The position numbers were made by a program, and so were the translations under genes. Below, piece after piece: positions 34,703-46,888 of a DNA stretch of 64,000 nt (position 1 is the stretch's first letter; each line of letters opens with the position of its first letter). The notes under the pieces are model-generated. The model was not told the DNA's origin, did no database searches, and saw only the letters and a program-made list of their open reading frames with translations. Where the stretch lies: the NCBI GenBank assembly GCA_036417435.1, contig CM070910.1, forward strand, positions 77,050,784-77,114,783. Reading direction: 5' to 3'. The stretch comes from Inia geoffrensis. Its lineage: Eukaryota > Chordata > Mammalia > Artiodactyla > Iniidae.

Positions 34703-36475
34703 TTGGCCAAAAAGGGCGTATGCGTTTTTTCATGAATATATTCAGGAAAAAACGCATACGCCCTTTTTGGCCAACCAAGCAAGCCTGCAATGGAAATCCG
34801 CACTACAAGGAAGTCTCACTTCCCACCGATCAAAAGGGCCCTCCGAAATAAATGTAAAATCTAGAGAGGCAGGACAGGCCACGGAGAACCGGCAGCCTTG
34901 TTATGCTGATGGTCGGGATGTAAATTGCCAACAGCCACTCTGGAGAAGTGGATGGTGTTTCCTGGAACAAAGAAAAAACCAAGCTAGAGAGCCTAGGGCA
35001 CTTCCAGTTATGGTGCTATAGATTCAGAAAATTTAAATGAAAATGACAGAGACACACCAAAGTTTGGGGCTGCTCTGTGTACGGGAACCTTGACTATGGT
35101 ACAACTTCAATAGCCCAGAAAGAGAAAAATGGATATACAACTTCAATAGCCCAGAAAGAGAAAAATGGATATAGAAGTTGTGGTACATTCCTACAATGGA
35201 ATAGCACTCAACAATGAAATCAATGGCCACAGACCAGTAGCAGCATAATGAGTGGATTTAGTTACGATGATTCTAAGTGAAATAAGTCACACAGAAAAAG
35301 AAACATCATAAGATATCACTAATACCGGGAATGGAAACACGACTACGCATGAACTGCATTTCAAAACACAACAGAGTCTCACATTTACAAAAGAAATTTA
35401 CGCTTGCTTAAGGTCAAAGGAGAGTGGGGAGGCTGCATAAAACCAGAGATGGACATTAGGACAGATACCATTCCATAAGCCAAATATATATTAGACAAGA
35501 CCTACTCCTCGCTCAACCAAATCGACTCAACACCCCGTATTCAAAACCTAGGAATAAACCTGACTGTGAAGAAACTTAAAACCCATACATTTATAGGTCT
35601 CCATAAGAAAATCACTTGTGTACAGCAGCATACACACAGCAGTGTAAATAAGCTAAATCCCCTTATAAAAATAAATTTGAAAAAGAAAGCACAAGGACTG
35701 TGAAATAGAGAGAAATTCTTAAATAAGTCCTTGAGGGTTTGTGAGGAATCTCGGATTGACCACCTCTACATCCACAGCTGTGGGAGAGATAAGGCTGGTC
35801 ACTTGGGGCTGATACTATTGGTGAGGGAATGCAGACCCTTTGAGGTAATGGTGCATGATTCCCAATCCACGGGTCCCAAATCTCCACGTTTAAGGGATTT
35901 ATCCTTCAGCTAAAATATGCATGGAAAACCCAGAATATGGTCCACGAAGTGATCAGGCAAAATTTCTAAAATTCATCGCCATTTTCCCCCCCCTGTTACT
36001 GGAGTTCGCCTTTCCAGATGCGATATTAACATTCTCCCTACTTCGAGAGTCAGGGCCTTTGACCTCTTGCTTGGCACAGTTTGCAATTACTGTGGAAGAT
36101 GAGCAGGAATAAGGAGAACCAATGAGCGGCTAACTCGATGTGTTTGGACGGGCACATTGAACGATGATTTCCCTACAGGAAGAAGAATTCACCAAAGGCT
36201 CAGCGTGCCATGCCGGAACGAGATTAGGGCCTGAAGCAATTATTCGGGTTTGCGGTCAGCTCACAAGAAAGCGAGTTGAGAAAAGGAGATTTTTGGCAAT
36301 GTAACTCACAATCCTGCGGAGTTCCAAATGACCCCTATCATCCAAATATTTATTGAAGGAAGACTGTGAAGAGGACTTGAACACGACACAGAATTGCAGA
36401 AAACATATATCAGGTGGTAGATAAGAATTGCTCTGAAATCGTAGGAAAAGAGGCAGCAGTTCGACAGTGATGCAC
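34703..36475 (+). repeat. Satellite unit 21 (family B, longest unit, 1,773 bp)
   Basis: The palindrome at 34,703-34,774 has one mismatch (TTTTTTCATGAAT). The extra length is a 36-bp tandem duplication at 35,101-35,172 plus one additional C at 35,986-35,993. It shows several private bases (GTTTGTGAGGAATCTCGG, CAGGGCCTTTG). Confidence 0.92.
35101..35172 (+). repeat. 36-bp tandem duplication inside the L1 segment of unit 21
   Basis: A 36-base stretch starting ACAACTTCAATAGCCCAG and ending GGATAT occurs twice in direct succession (35,101-35,136 and 35,137-35,172). Every other unit has it once. The two copies are identical, so the event is recent or has not diverged, and it has not spread to neighbours. 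Confidence 0.96.
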
Positions 36476-38211
36476 TTGGCCAAAAAGGGCGTATGCGTTT
36501 TTTCCTGAATATATTCAGGAAAAAACGCATACGCCCTTTTTGGCCAACCAAGCAAGCTTGCAATGGCAATCCGCACTACAAGGAAGTCTCACTTCCCACC
36601 GATCAAAAGGGCCCTCCGAAATAAATGTAAAATCCAGAGAGGCAGGACAGGCCATGGAGAACCGGCAGCCTTGTTATGCTGATGGGCGGGATGTAAATTG
36701 CCAACAGCCACTCTGGAGAAGTGGATGGTGTTTCCTGGAACAAAGAAAAAACCAAGCTAGAGAGCCTAGGGCACTTCCACTTATGGTGCTATAGATTCGG
36801 AAAATTTAAATGTAAAAGACAGAGCCACACCAAAGTTTGGGGCTGCTCTGTGTACGGGAACCTTGACTATGGTACAACTTCAATAGCCCAGAAAGAGAAA
36901 AATGGATATAGAAGTTGTGGTACATCCCTACAATGGAATATCACTCAACAATGAAATCAATGGCCACACACCAGTAGCAGCATAATGAGTGGATTTAGTT
37001 ACGATGATTCTAAGTGAAATAAGTCACACAGAAAAAGAAACATCATAAGATATCACTAATACCGGAAATGGAAACATGACTACGCATGAACTGCATTTCA
37101 AAACACAACACAGTCTCACATTTACAAAAGAAATTTATGCTTGCTTAAGGTCAAAGGAGAGTGGGGAGGCTGCATAAAACCAGAGATGGACATTAGGACA
37201 GATACCATTCCATAAGCCAAATATATATTAGACAAGACCTACTCCTCGCTCAACCAAATCGACTCAACACCCCGTATTCAAAACCTAGGAATAAACCTGA
37301 CTGTGAAGAAACTTAAAACCCATACATGTATATGTCTCCATAAGAAAATCACTTGTGTACAGCAGCATACACACAGCAGTGTAAATAAGCTAAATCCCCT
37401 TATAAAAATAAATTTGAAAAAGAAAGCACAATGACTGTGAAATAGAGAGAAATTCTTAAATATGTCCTTGAGGTGTTGCGAGAAATCTTGGATTTACCAC
37501 CTCTACATCCACAGCTGGGGGAGAGATAAGGCTGGACACTTGGGGCTGATACTATTGGTGAGGGAATGCAGACCCTTTGAGGTAATGGTGCATGATTCCC
37601 AATCCACGGGTCCCAAATCTCCACGTTTAAGAGATTTATCCTTCAGCTAAAATATGCATGGAAAACCCAGAATATGGTCCACGAAGTGATCAGGCAAAAT
37701 TTCTAAAATTCATCGCCATTTTCCCCCCCTGTTACTCGAGTTCGCCTTTCCAGATGCGATATTAACATTCTCCCTACTTCGAGAGTCAGTGCCTTTGACC
37801 TCTTGCTTGGCACAGTTTGCAATTTCTGTGGAAGATGAGCAGGAATAAGGAGAAGCAATGAGCGGCTAACTCGATGTGTTTGGACGGGCACATTGAACGA
37901 TGATTTCCGTACAGGAAGAAGAATTCACCAAAGGCTCAGCGTGCCATGCCGGAACGAGATTAGGGCCTGAAGCAATTATTCGGGTTTGCGGTCAGCTCAC
38001 AAGAAATCGAGTTGAGAAAAGGAGATTTTTGGCAATGTAACTCACAATCCTGCGGAGTTCCAAATGACCCCTATCATCCAAATATTTATTGAAGGAAGAT
38101 TGTGAAGAGGACTTGAACACGACACAGAATTGCAGAAAACAGATATCAGGTGGTAGATAAGAATTGCTCTGAAATCGTAGGAAAAGAGGCAGCAGTTCGA
38201 CAGTGATGCAC
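36476..38211 (+). repeat. Satellite unit 22 (family B, a-like)
   Basis: It is 1,736 bp with a perfect palindrome at 36,476-36,547. Marks are CAATGGCAATCC near 36,561, GAAACATGAC near 37,071 and CACAATGACTG near 37,427. The last is shared with unit 33. Confidence 0.9.
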
Positions 38212-39946
38212 TTTGCCAAAAAGGGCGTATGCGTTTTTTCCTGAATATATTCAGGAAAAAACGCATACGCCATTTTTGGCCAACCAAGCAAGCTTGCAAT
38301 GGAAATCCGCACTACAAGGAAGTCTCACTTCCCACCGATCAAAAGGGCCCTCCGAAATAAATGTAAAATCCAGAGAGGCAGGACAGGCCATGGAGAACCG
38401 GCAGCCTTGTTATGCTGATGGGCGGGATGGAAATTGCCAACAGCCACTCTGGAGAAGTGGATGGTGTTTCCTGGAACAAAGAAAAAACCAAGCTAGAGAG
38501 CCTAGGGCACTTCCACTTATGGTGCTATAGATTCGGAAAATTTAAATGAAAAAGACAGAGCCACACCAAAGTTTGGGGCTGCTCTGTGTACGGGAACCTT
38601 GACTATGGTACAACTTCAATAGCCCAGAAAGAGAAAAATGGATATAGAAGTTGTGGTACATCCCTACAATGGAATATCACTCAACAATGAAATCAATGGC
38701 CACAGACCAGTAGCAGCATAATGAGTGGATTTAGTTACGATGATTCTAAGTGAAATAAGTCACACAGAAAAAGAAACATCATAAGATATCACTAATACCG
38801 GAAATGGAAACACGACTACGCATGAACTGCATTTCAAAACACAACACAGTCTCACATTTACAAAAGAAATTTATGCTTGCTTAAGGTCAAAGGAGAGTGG
38901 GGAGGCTGCATAAAACCAGAGATGGACATTAGGACAGATACCATTCCATAAGCCAAATATATATTAGACAAGACCTACTCCTCGCTCAACCAAATCGACT
39001 CAACACCCCGTATTCAAAACCTAGGAATAAACCTGACTGTGAAGAAACTTAAAACCCATACATGTATATGTCTCCATAAGAAAATCACTTGTGTACAGCA
39101 GCATACACACAGCAGTGTAAATAAGCTAAATCCCCTTATAAAAATAAATTTGAAAAAGAAAGCACAAGGACTGTGAAATAGAGAGAAATTCTTAAATATG
39201 TCCTTGAGGTGTTGCGAGAAATCTTGGATTTACCACCTCTACATCCACAGCTGGGGGAGAGATAAGGCTGGACACTTGGGGCTGATTCTATTGGTGAGGG
39301 AATGCAGACCCTCTGAGGTAATGGTGCATGATTCCCATTCCACGGGTCCCAAATCTCCACGTTTAAGGGATTTATCCTTCAGCTAAAATATGCATGGAAA
39401 ACCCAGAATATGGTCCACGAAGTGATCAGGCAAAATTTCTAAAATTCATCGCCATTATCCCCCCCTGGTACTCGAGTTCGCCTTTCCAGATGCGATATTA
39501 ACATTCTCCCCATTTCGAGAGTCAGTGCCATTGACCTCTTGTTTGGCACAGTTTGCAATTTCTGTGGAAGATGAGCAGGAATAAGGAGAACCAATGAGCG
39601 GCTAACTCGATGTGTTTAGACGGGCACATTGAACGATGATTTCCCTACAGGAAGAAGAATTCACCAAAGGCTCAGCGTGCCATGCCGGAACGAGTTTAGG
39701 GCCTGAAGCAATTATTCGGAATTGTGGTCAGCTCACAAAAAGCGAGTTGACAAAAGGAGAGTTTTGGCACTGTAACTCATAATCCTGCGGAATTCCAAAT
39801 GACCCCTATCATCCAAAAATTTATTGAAGGAAGACTGTGAAGAGGACTTGAATACGACACAGAATTTCAGAAAACAGATATCAGTTGGTAGATAAAAATT
39901 GCTCTGAAATCGTAGGAAAAGAGGCAGCATTTCGACAGTGATGCAC
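38212..39946 (+). repeat. Satellite unit 23 (family B, a/e chimera)
   Basis: It is 1,735 bp. The palindrome at 38,212-38,283 has two mismatches (TTTGCC and CGCCATTTTT). The left part to 39,211 matches unit 34 (subtype a). From 39,212 it matches unit 27 (subtype e), including CTGATTCTATT and TTTAGACGGG. Confidence 0.88.
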
Positions 39947-41682
39947 TTGGCCAAAAAGGGCGTATGCGTTTTTTCCTGATTATATTCAGGAAAAAACGCA
40001 TACGCCCTTTTTGGCCAACCAAGCAAGCCTGCAATGGAAATCCGCACTACAAGGAAGTCTCACTTCCCACTGATCAAAAGGGCCCTCCGAATAAAATGTA
40101 AAATCCAGAGAAGCAGGACAGGCCATGGAGAACCGGCAGCCTTGTTATGCTGATGGGCGGGATGTAAATTGCCAATAGCCACTCTGGAGAAGTGGATGGT
40201 GTTTCCTGGAACAAAGAAAAAACCAAGCTAGAGAGCCTAGGGCACTTCCACTTATGGTGCTATAGATTCGGAAAATTTAAATGAAAAAGACAGAGCCACA
40301 CCAAAGTTTGGGGCTGCTCTGTGTACGGGAACCTTGACTATGGTACAACTTCAATAGCCCAGAAAGAGAAAAATGGATATAGAAGTTGTGGTACATCCCT
40401 ACAATGGAATATCACTCAACAATGAAATCAATGGCCACACACCACTAGCAGCATAATGAGTGGATTTAGTTACGATGACTCTAAGTGAAATAAGTCACAC
40501 AGAAAAAGAAACATCATAAGATATCACTAATACCGGGAATGGAAACACGACTACGCATGAACTGCATTTCAAAACACAACAGAGTCTCACATTTACAAAA
40601 GAAATTTATGCTTGCTTAAGGTCAAAGGAGAGTGGGGAGGCTGCATAAAACCAGAGATTGACATTAGGACAGATACCGTTCCATAAGCCAAATATATATT
40701 AGACAAGACCTACTCCTCGCTCAACCAAATGGACTCAACACCCCGTATTCAATACCTAGGAATATACCTGACTGTGAAGAAACTTAAAACCCATACATTT
40801 ATAGGTCTCCATAGGAAAATCACTTGTATACAGCAGCATACACACAGCAGTGTAAATAAGCTAAATCCCCTTATAAAAATAAATTTGAAAAAGAAAGCAC
40901 AAGGACTGTGAAATAGAGAGAAATTCTTAAATAAGTCCATGAGGGCTTGCGAGAAATCTTGGATTTACCACCTCTACATCACCAGCTGTGAGAGAGATAA
41001 GGCTGGACACTTGGGACTGATTCTATTGGTGAGGGAATGCAGACCCTCTGAGGTAATGGTGCATGATTCCAATTCCACGGGTCCCAAATCTCCACGTTTA
41101 AGAGATTTATCCTTTAGCTAAAATATGCATGGAAAACCCAGAATATGGTCCACGAAGTGATCAGGCAAAATTTCTAAAATTCATCGCCATTTTCCCCCCC
41201 TGTTACTCGAGTTCGCCTTTCCAGATGCGATATTAACATTCTCCCTACTTCGAGAGTCAGTGCCTTTGACCTCTTGCTTGGCACAGTTTGCAATTTCTGT
41301 GGAAGATGAGCACGAATAAGGAGAAGCAATGAGCGGCTAACTCGAGGTGTTTGGACGGGCACATTGAACGATGATTTCCCTACAGGAAGAAGAATTCACC
41401 AAAGGCTCAGCGTGCCATGCCGGAACGAGATTAGGGCCTGAAGCAATTATTCGGGTTTGCGGTCAGCTCACAAGAAATCGAGTTGAGAAAAGGAGATTTT
41501 TGGCAATGTAACTCACAATCCTGCGGAGTTCCAAATGACCCCTATCATCCAAATATTTATTGAAGGAAGATTGTGAAGAGGACTTTAACACGACACAGAA
41601 TTGCAGAAAACAGATATCAGGTGGTAGATAAGAATTGCTCTGAAATCGTAGGAAAAGAGGCAGCAGTTCGACAGTGATGCAC
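39947..41682 (+). repeat. Satellite unit 24 (family B, f/b chimera, first unit of the 4-unit repeat)
   Basis: It is 1,736 bp. The palindrome at 39,947-40,018 has the subtype f central mismatch. The left part follows unit 12. From GATGACTCTAAG near 40,474 it follows unit 8. CCACTAGCAG near 40,441 is a private mark of this chimera. Confidence 0.9.
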
Positions 41683-43417
41683 TTTGCCAAAAAGGGCGTA
41701 TGCGTTTTTTCCTGAATATATTCAGGAAAAAACGCATACGCCCTTTTTGGCCAACCAAGCAAGCCTGCAATGGAAATCCGCACTACAAGGAAGTCTCACT
41801 TCCGACCGATCAAAAGGGCCCTCCGAAAAAAATGTAAAATCCAGAGAGGCAGGACAGGCCATGGAGAACCGGCAGCCTTGTTATGCTCATGGGCGGGATG
41901 TAAATTGCCAACAGCCACTCTGGAGAAGTGGTTGGTGTTTCCTGGAACAAAGAAAAAAACAAGCTAGAGAGCCTAGGGCACTTCCACTTATGGTGCTATA
42001 GATTCGGAAAATTTAAATGTAAAAGACAGTGCCACACCAAAGTTTGGGGCTGCTCTGTGTACGGGAACCTTGACTATGGTACAACTTCAATAGCCCAGAA
42101 AGAGAAAACTGGATATAGAAGTGTGGTATATCCCTACAATGGAATATCACTCAACAATGAAATCAATGGCCACAGACCAGTAGCAGCATAATGAGTGGGT
42201 TTAGTTACGATGATTCTAAGTGAAATAAGTCACACAGAAAAAGAAACTTCATAAGATATCACTAATACCGGGAATGGAAACACGACTACGCATGAACTGC
42301 ATTTCAAAACACAGCAGAGTCTCACATTTACAAAAGAAATTTATGCTTGCTTAAGGGCAAAGGAGAGTGGGGAGGCTGCATAAAACCAGAGATGGACATT
42401 AGGACAGATACCATTCCATAAGCCAAATATATATTAGACAAGACCTACTCCTCGCTCAACCAAATCTACTCAACACCCCGTATTCAAAACCTAGGAATAA
42501 ACCTGACTGTGAAGAAACTTAAAACCCATACATTTATAGGTCTCCATAAGAAAATCACTTGTGTACAGCAGCATACACACAGCAGTGTAAATAAGCTAAA
42601 TCCCCTTATAAAAATAAATTTGAAAAAGAAAGCACAAGGACTGTGAAATAGAGAGAAATTCTTAAATAAGTCCTTGAGGTCTTGCGAGAAATCTTGGATT
42701 TACCACATCTACATCCACAGCTGGGGGAGAGATAAGGCTGGACACTTGGGGCTGATACTATTGGTGAGGGAATGCAGACCCTCTGAGGTAATGGTGCATG
42801 ATTCCCATTCTACGGGTCCCAAATCTCCACGTTTAAGGGATTTATCCTTCAGCTAAAATATGCATGGAAAACCCAGAATATGGTCCACGAAGTGATCAGG
42901 CAAAATTTCTAAAATTCATCGCCATTTTCCCCCCCTGGTACTCGAGTTCGCCTTTCCAGATGCCATATTAACATTCTCCCCACTTCGAGAGTCAGTGCCT
43001 TTGACCTCTTGTTCGGCACAGTTTGCAATTTCTGTGGAAGATGAGCAGGAATAAGGAGAACAAATGAGCGGCTAACTCGATGTGTTTGGACGGGCACATT
43101 GAACGATGATTTCCCTACAGGAAGAAGAATTCACCAAAGGCCCAGCGTGCCATGCCGGAACGAGATTAGGGCCTGAAGCAATTATTCGGGTTTGCGGTCA
43201 GCTCACAAAAAAGCGAGTTGACAAAAGGAGATTTTTGGCACTGTAACTCACAATTCTGCGGAGTTCCAAATGACCACTATCATCCAAAAATTTATTGAAG
43301 GAAGACTGTGAAGAGGACTTGAACACGACACAAAATTGCAGAAAACAGATATCAGGTGGTAGATAAGAATTGCTCTGAAATCCTAGGAAAAGAGGCAGCA
43401 TTTTGACAGTGATGCAC
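41683..43417 (+). repeat. Satellite unit 25 (family B, subtype c)
   Basis: It is 1,735 bp. The palindrome at 41,683-41,754 has the TTTGCC mismatch. It follows unit 9 closely and is repeated as unit 29. Confidence 0.9.
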
Positions 43418-45153
43418 TTGGCCAAAAAGGGCGTATGCGTTTTTTCCTGAATATATTCAGGAAAAAACGCATACGCCCTTCTTGGCCAACCAAGCAAGCC
43501 TGCAATGGAAATCCGCACTACAACTAAGTCTCACTTCCCACCGATCAAAAGGGCCCTCCGAAAAAAATGTAAAATCCAGAGAGGCAGGACAGGCCATGGA
43601 GAACCAGCAGCCTTGTTATGCTGATGGGCGGGATGTAAATTGCCAACAGCCACTCTGGAGAAGTGGATGGTGTTTCCTGGAACAAAGAAAAAACCAAGCT
43701 AGAGAGCCTAGGGCACTTCCACTTATGGTGCTATTGATTCGGAAAATTTAAATGAAAAAGACAGAGCCACACCAAAGTTTGGGGCTGCTCTGTGTACGGG
43801 AACCTTGACTATGGTACAACTTCAATAGCCCAGAAAGAGAAAAATGGATATAGAAGTTGTGGTACATCCCTACAATGGAATATCACTCAACAATGAAATC
43901 AATGGCCACAAACCAGTAGCAGCATAATGAGTGGATTTAGTTACGATGATTCTAAGTGAAATAAGTCACACAGAAAAAGAAACATCATAAGATATCACTA
44001 ATACCGGAAATGGAAACACGACTACGCATGAACTACATTTCAAAACACAACACAGTCTCACATTTACAAAAGAAATTTATGCTTGCTTAAGGTCAAAAGA
44101 GAGTGGGGAGGCTGCATAAAACCAGAGATGGACATTAGGACAGATACCATTCCATAATCCAAATATATATTAGACAAGACCTACTCCTTGCTCAACCAAA
44201 TCGACTCAACACCCCGTATTCAAAACCTAGGAATAAACCTGACTGTGAAGAAACTTAAAACCCATACATTTATAGGTCTCCATAAGAAAATCACTTGTGT
44301 ACAGCAGCATACACACAGCAGTGTAAATAAGCTAAACCCCCTTATAAAAATAAATTTGAAAAAGAAAGCACAAGGACTGTGAAATAGAAAGAAATTCTTA
44401 AATAAGTCCTTGAGGTCTTGCGAGAAATCTTGGATTTACCACCTCTACATCCACAGCTGGGGGAGAGATAAGGCTGGACACTTGGGGCTGATACTATTGG
44501 TGAGGGAATGCAGACCCTATGAGGTAATGGTGCATGATTCCCATTCCACGGGTCCCAAATCTCCTCATTTAAGCGATTTATCCTTCAGCTAAAATATGCA
44601 TGGAAAACCCAGAATATGGTCCACAAAGTGATGAGGCAAAATTTCTAAAATTCATCGCCATTTTCCCCCCCTGGTACTCGAGTTCGCCTTTCCAGATGCG
44701 ATATTCATATTCTTCCCACTTGGAGAGTCAGTGCCTTTGACCTTTAGTTTGGCACAGTTTGCAATTTCTGTGGAAGATGAGCAGGAATAAGGAGAACCAA
44801 TGAGCGGCTAACTCGATGTGTTTGGACGGGCACATTGAACGATGATTTCCCTACAGGAAGAAGAATTCACCAAAGGCTCAGCATGCCATGCCGGAACGAG
44901 ATTAGGGCCTGAAGCAATTATTCGGGTTTGCGGTCAGCTCACAAAAAAGCGAGTTGACAAAAGGAGATTTTTGGCACTGTAACTCACAATCCTGCGAAGT
45001 TCCAAATGACCCCTATCATCCAAAAATTTATAGAAGGAAGACTGTGAAGAGGACTTGAACACGACACAGAATTGCAGAAAACAGATATCAAGTGGTAGAT
45101 AAGAATTGCTCTGAAATCGTAGGAAAAGAGGCAGCAGTTCGACAGTGATGCAC
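43418..45153 (+). repeat. Satellite unit 26 (family B, subtype d)
   Basis: It is 1,736 bp. The palindrome at 43,418-43,489 has the CCCTTCTTGG mismatch. GCATGCCATGCC near 44,881 distinguishes it and unit 30 from unit 10. Confidence 0.9.
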
Positions 45154-46888
45154 TTGGCCAAAAAGGGCGTATGCGTTTTTTCCTGAATATATTCAGGAAA
45201 AAACGCATACGCACTTTTTGGCCAACCAAGCAAGCCTGCAATGGAAATCCGCACTACAAGGAAGTCTCACTTCCCACCGATCAAAAGGGCCCTCCGAAAA
45301 AAATGTAAAATCCAGAGAGGCAGGACAGGCCATGGAGAACCGGCAGCCTTGTTATGCTGATGGGCGGGATGGAAATTGCCAACAGCCACTCTGGAGAAGT
45401 GGATGGTGTTTCCTGGAACAAAGAAAAAACCAAGCTAAAGAGCCTAGGGCACTTCCACTTATGGTGCTATAGATTCGGAAAATTTAAATGAAAAAGACAG
45501 AGCCACACCAAAGTTTGGGGCTGCTCTGTGTACGGGAACCTTGACTATGGGACAACTTCAATAGCCCAGAAAGAGAAAAATGGATATAGAAGTTGTGGTA
45601 CATCACTACAATGGAATATCACTCAACAATGAAATCAATGGCCACAGACCAGTAGCAGCATAATGAGTGGATTTAGTTACGATGATTCTAAGTGAAATAA
45701 GTCACACAGAAAAAGAAACATCATAAGATATCACTAATACCGGGAATGGAAACACGACTACGCATGAACTGCATTTCAAAACACAACAGAGTCTCACATT
45801 TACAAAATAAATTTATGCTTGCTTAAGGTCAAAGGAGAGTGGGGAGGCTGCATAAAACCAGAGATGGACATTAGGACAGATACCATTCCATAAGCCAAAT
45901 ATATATTAGACAAGACCTACTCCTTGCTCAACCAAATCGACTCAACACCCCGTATTCAAAACCTAGGAATAAACCTGACTGTGAAGAAACTTAAAACACA
46001 TACATTTATAGGTCTCCATAAGAAAATCACTTGTGTACAGCAGCATACACACAGCAGTGTAAATAATCTAAATCCCCTTATAAAAATAAATTTGAAAAAG
46101 AAAGCACAAGGACTGTGAAATAGAGAGAAATTCTTAAATAAGTCCTTGAGGTCTTGCGAGAAATCTTGGATTTACCACCTCTACATCCACAGCTGGGGGA
46201 GAGATAAGGCTGGACACTTGGGGCTGATTCTATTGGTGAGGGAATGCAGACCCTCTGAGGTAATGGTGCATGATTCCCATTCCACGGGTCCCAAATCTCC
46301 ACGTTTAAGGGATTTATCCTTCAGCTAAAATATGCATGGAAAACCCAGAATATGGTCCACGAAGTGATCAGGCAAAATTTCTAAAATTCATCGCCATTAT
46401 CCCCCCCTGGTACTCGAGTTCGCCTTTCCAGATGCGATATTAACATTCTCCCCATTTCGAGAGTCAGTGCCATTGACCTCTTGTTTGGCACAGTTTGCAA
46501 TTTCTGTGGAAGATGAGCAGGAATAAGGAGAACCAATGAGCGGCTAACTCGATGTGTTTAGACGGGCACATTGAACGATGATTTCCCTACAGGAAGAAGA
46601 ATTCACCAAAGGCTCAGCGTGCCATGCCGGAACGAGTTTAGGGCCTGAAGCAATTATTCGGAATTGTGGTCAGCTCACAAAAAGCGAGTTGACAAAAGGA
46701 GAGTTTTGGCACTGTAACTCATAATCCTGCGGAATTCCAAATGACCCCTATCATCCAAAAATTTATTGAAGGAAGACTGTGAAGAGGACTTGAATACGAC
46801 ACAGAATTTCAGAAAACAGATATCAGTTGGTAGATAAAAATTGCTCTGAAATCGTAGGAAAAGAGGCAGCATTTCGACAGTGATGCAC
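45154..46888 (+). repeat. Satellite unit 27 (family B, subtype e)
   Basis: It is 1,735 bp. The palindrome at 45,154-45,225 has one mismatch (ATACGCACTTTTT), which separates it and unit 31 from unit 11. It reads AGATAAGGCTGG where unit 11 has AGATAATGCTGG. Confidence 0.9.
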
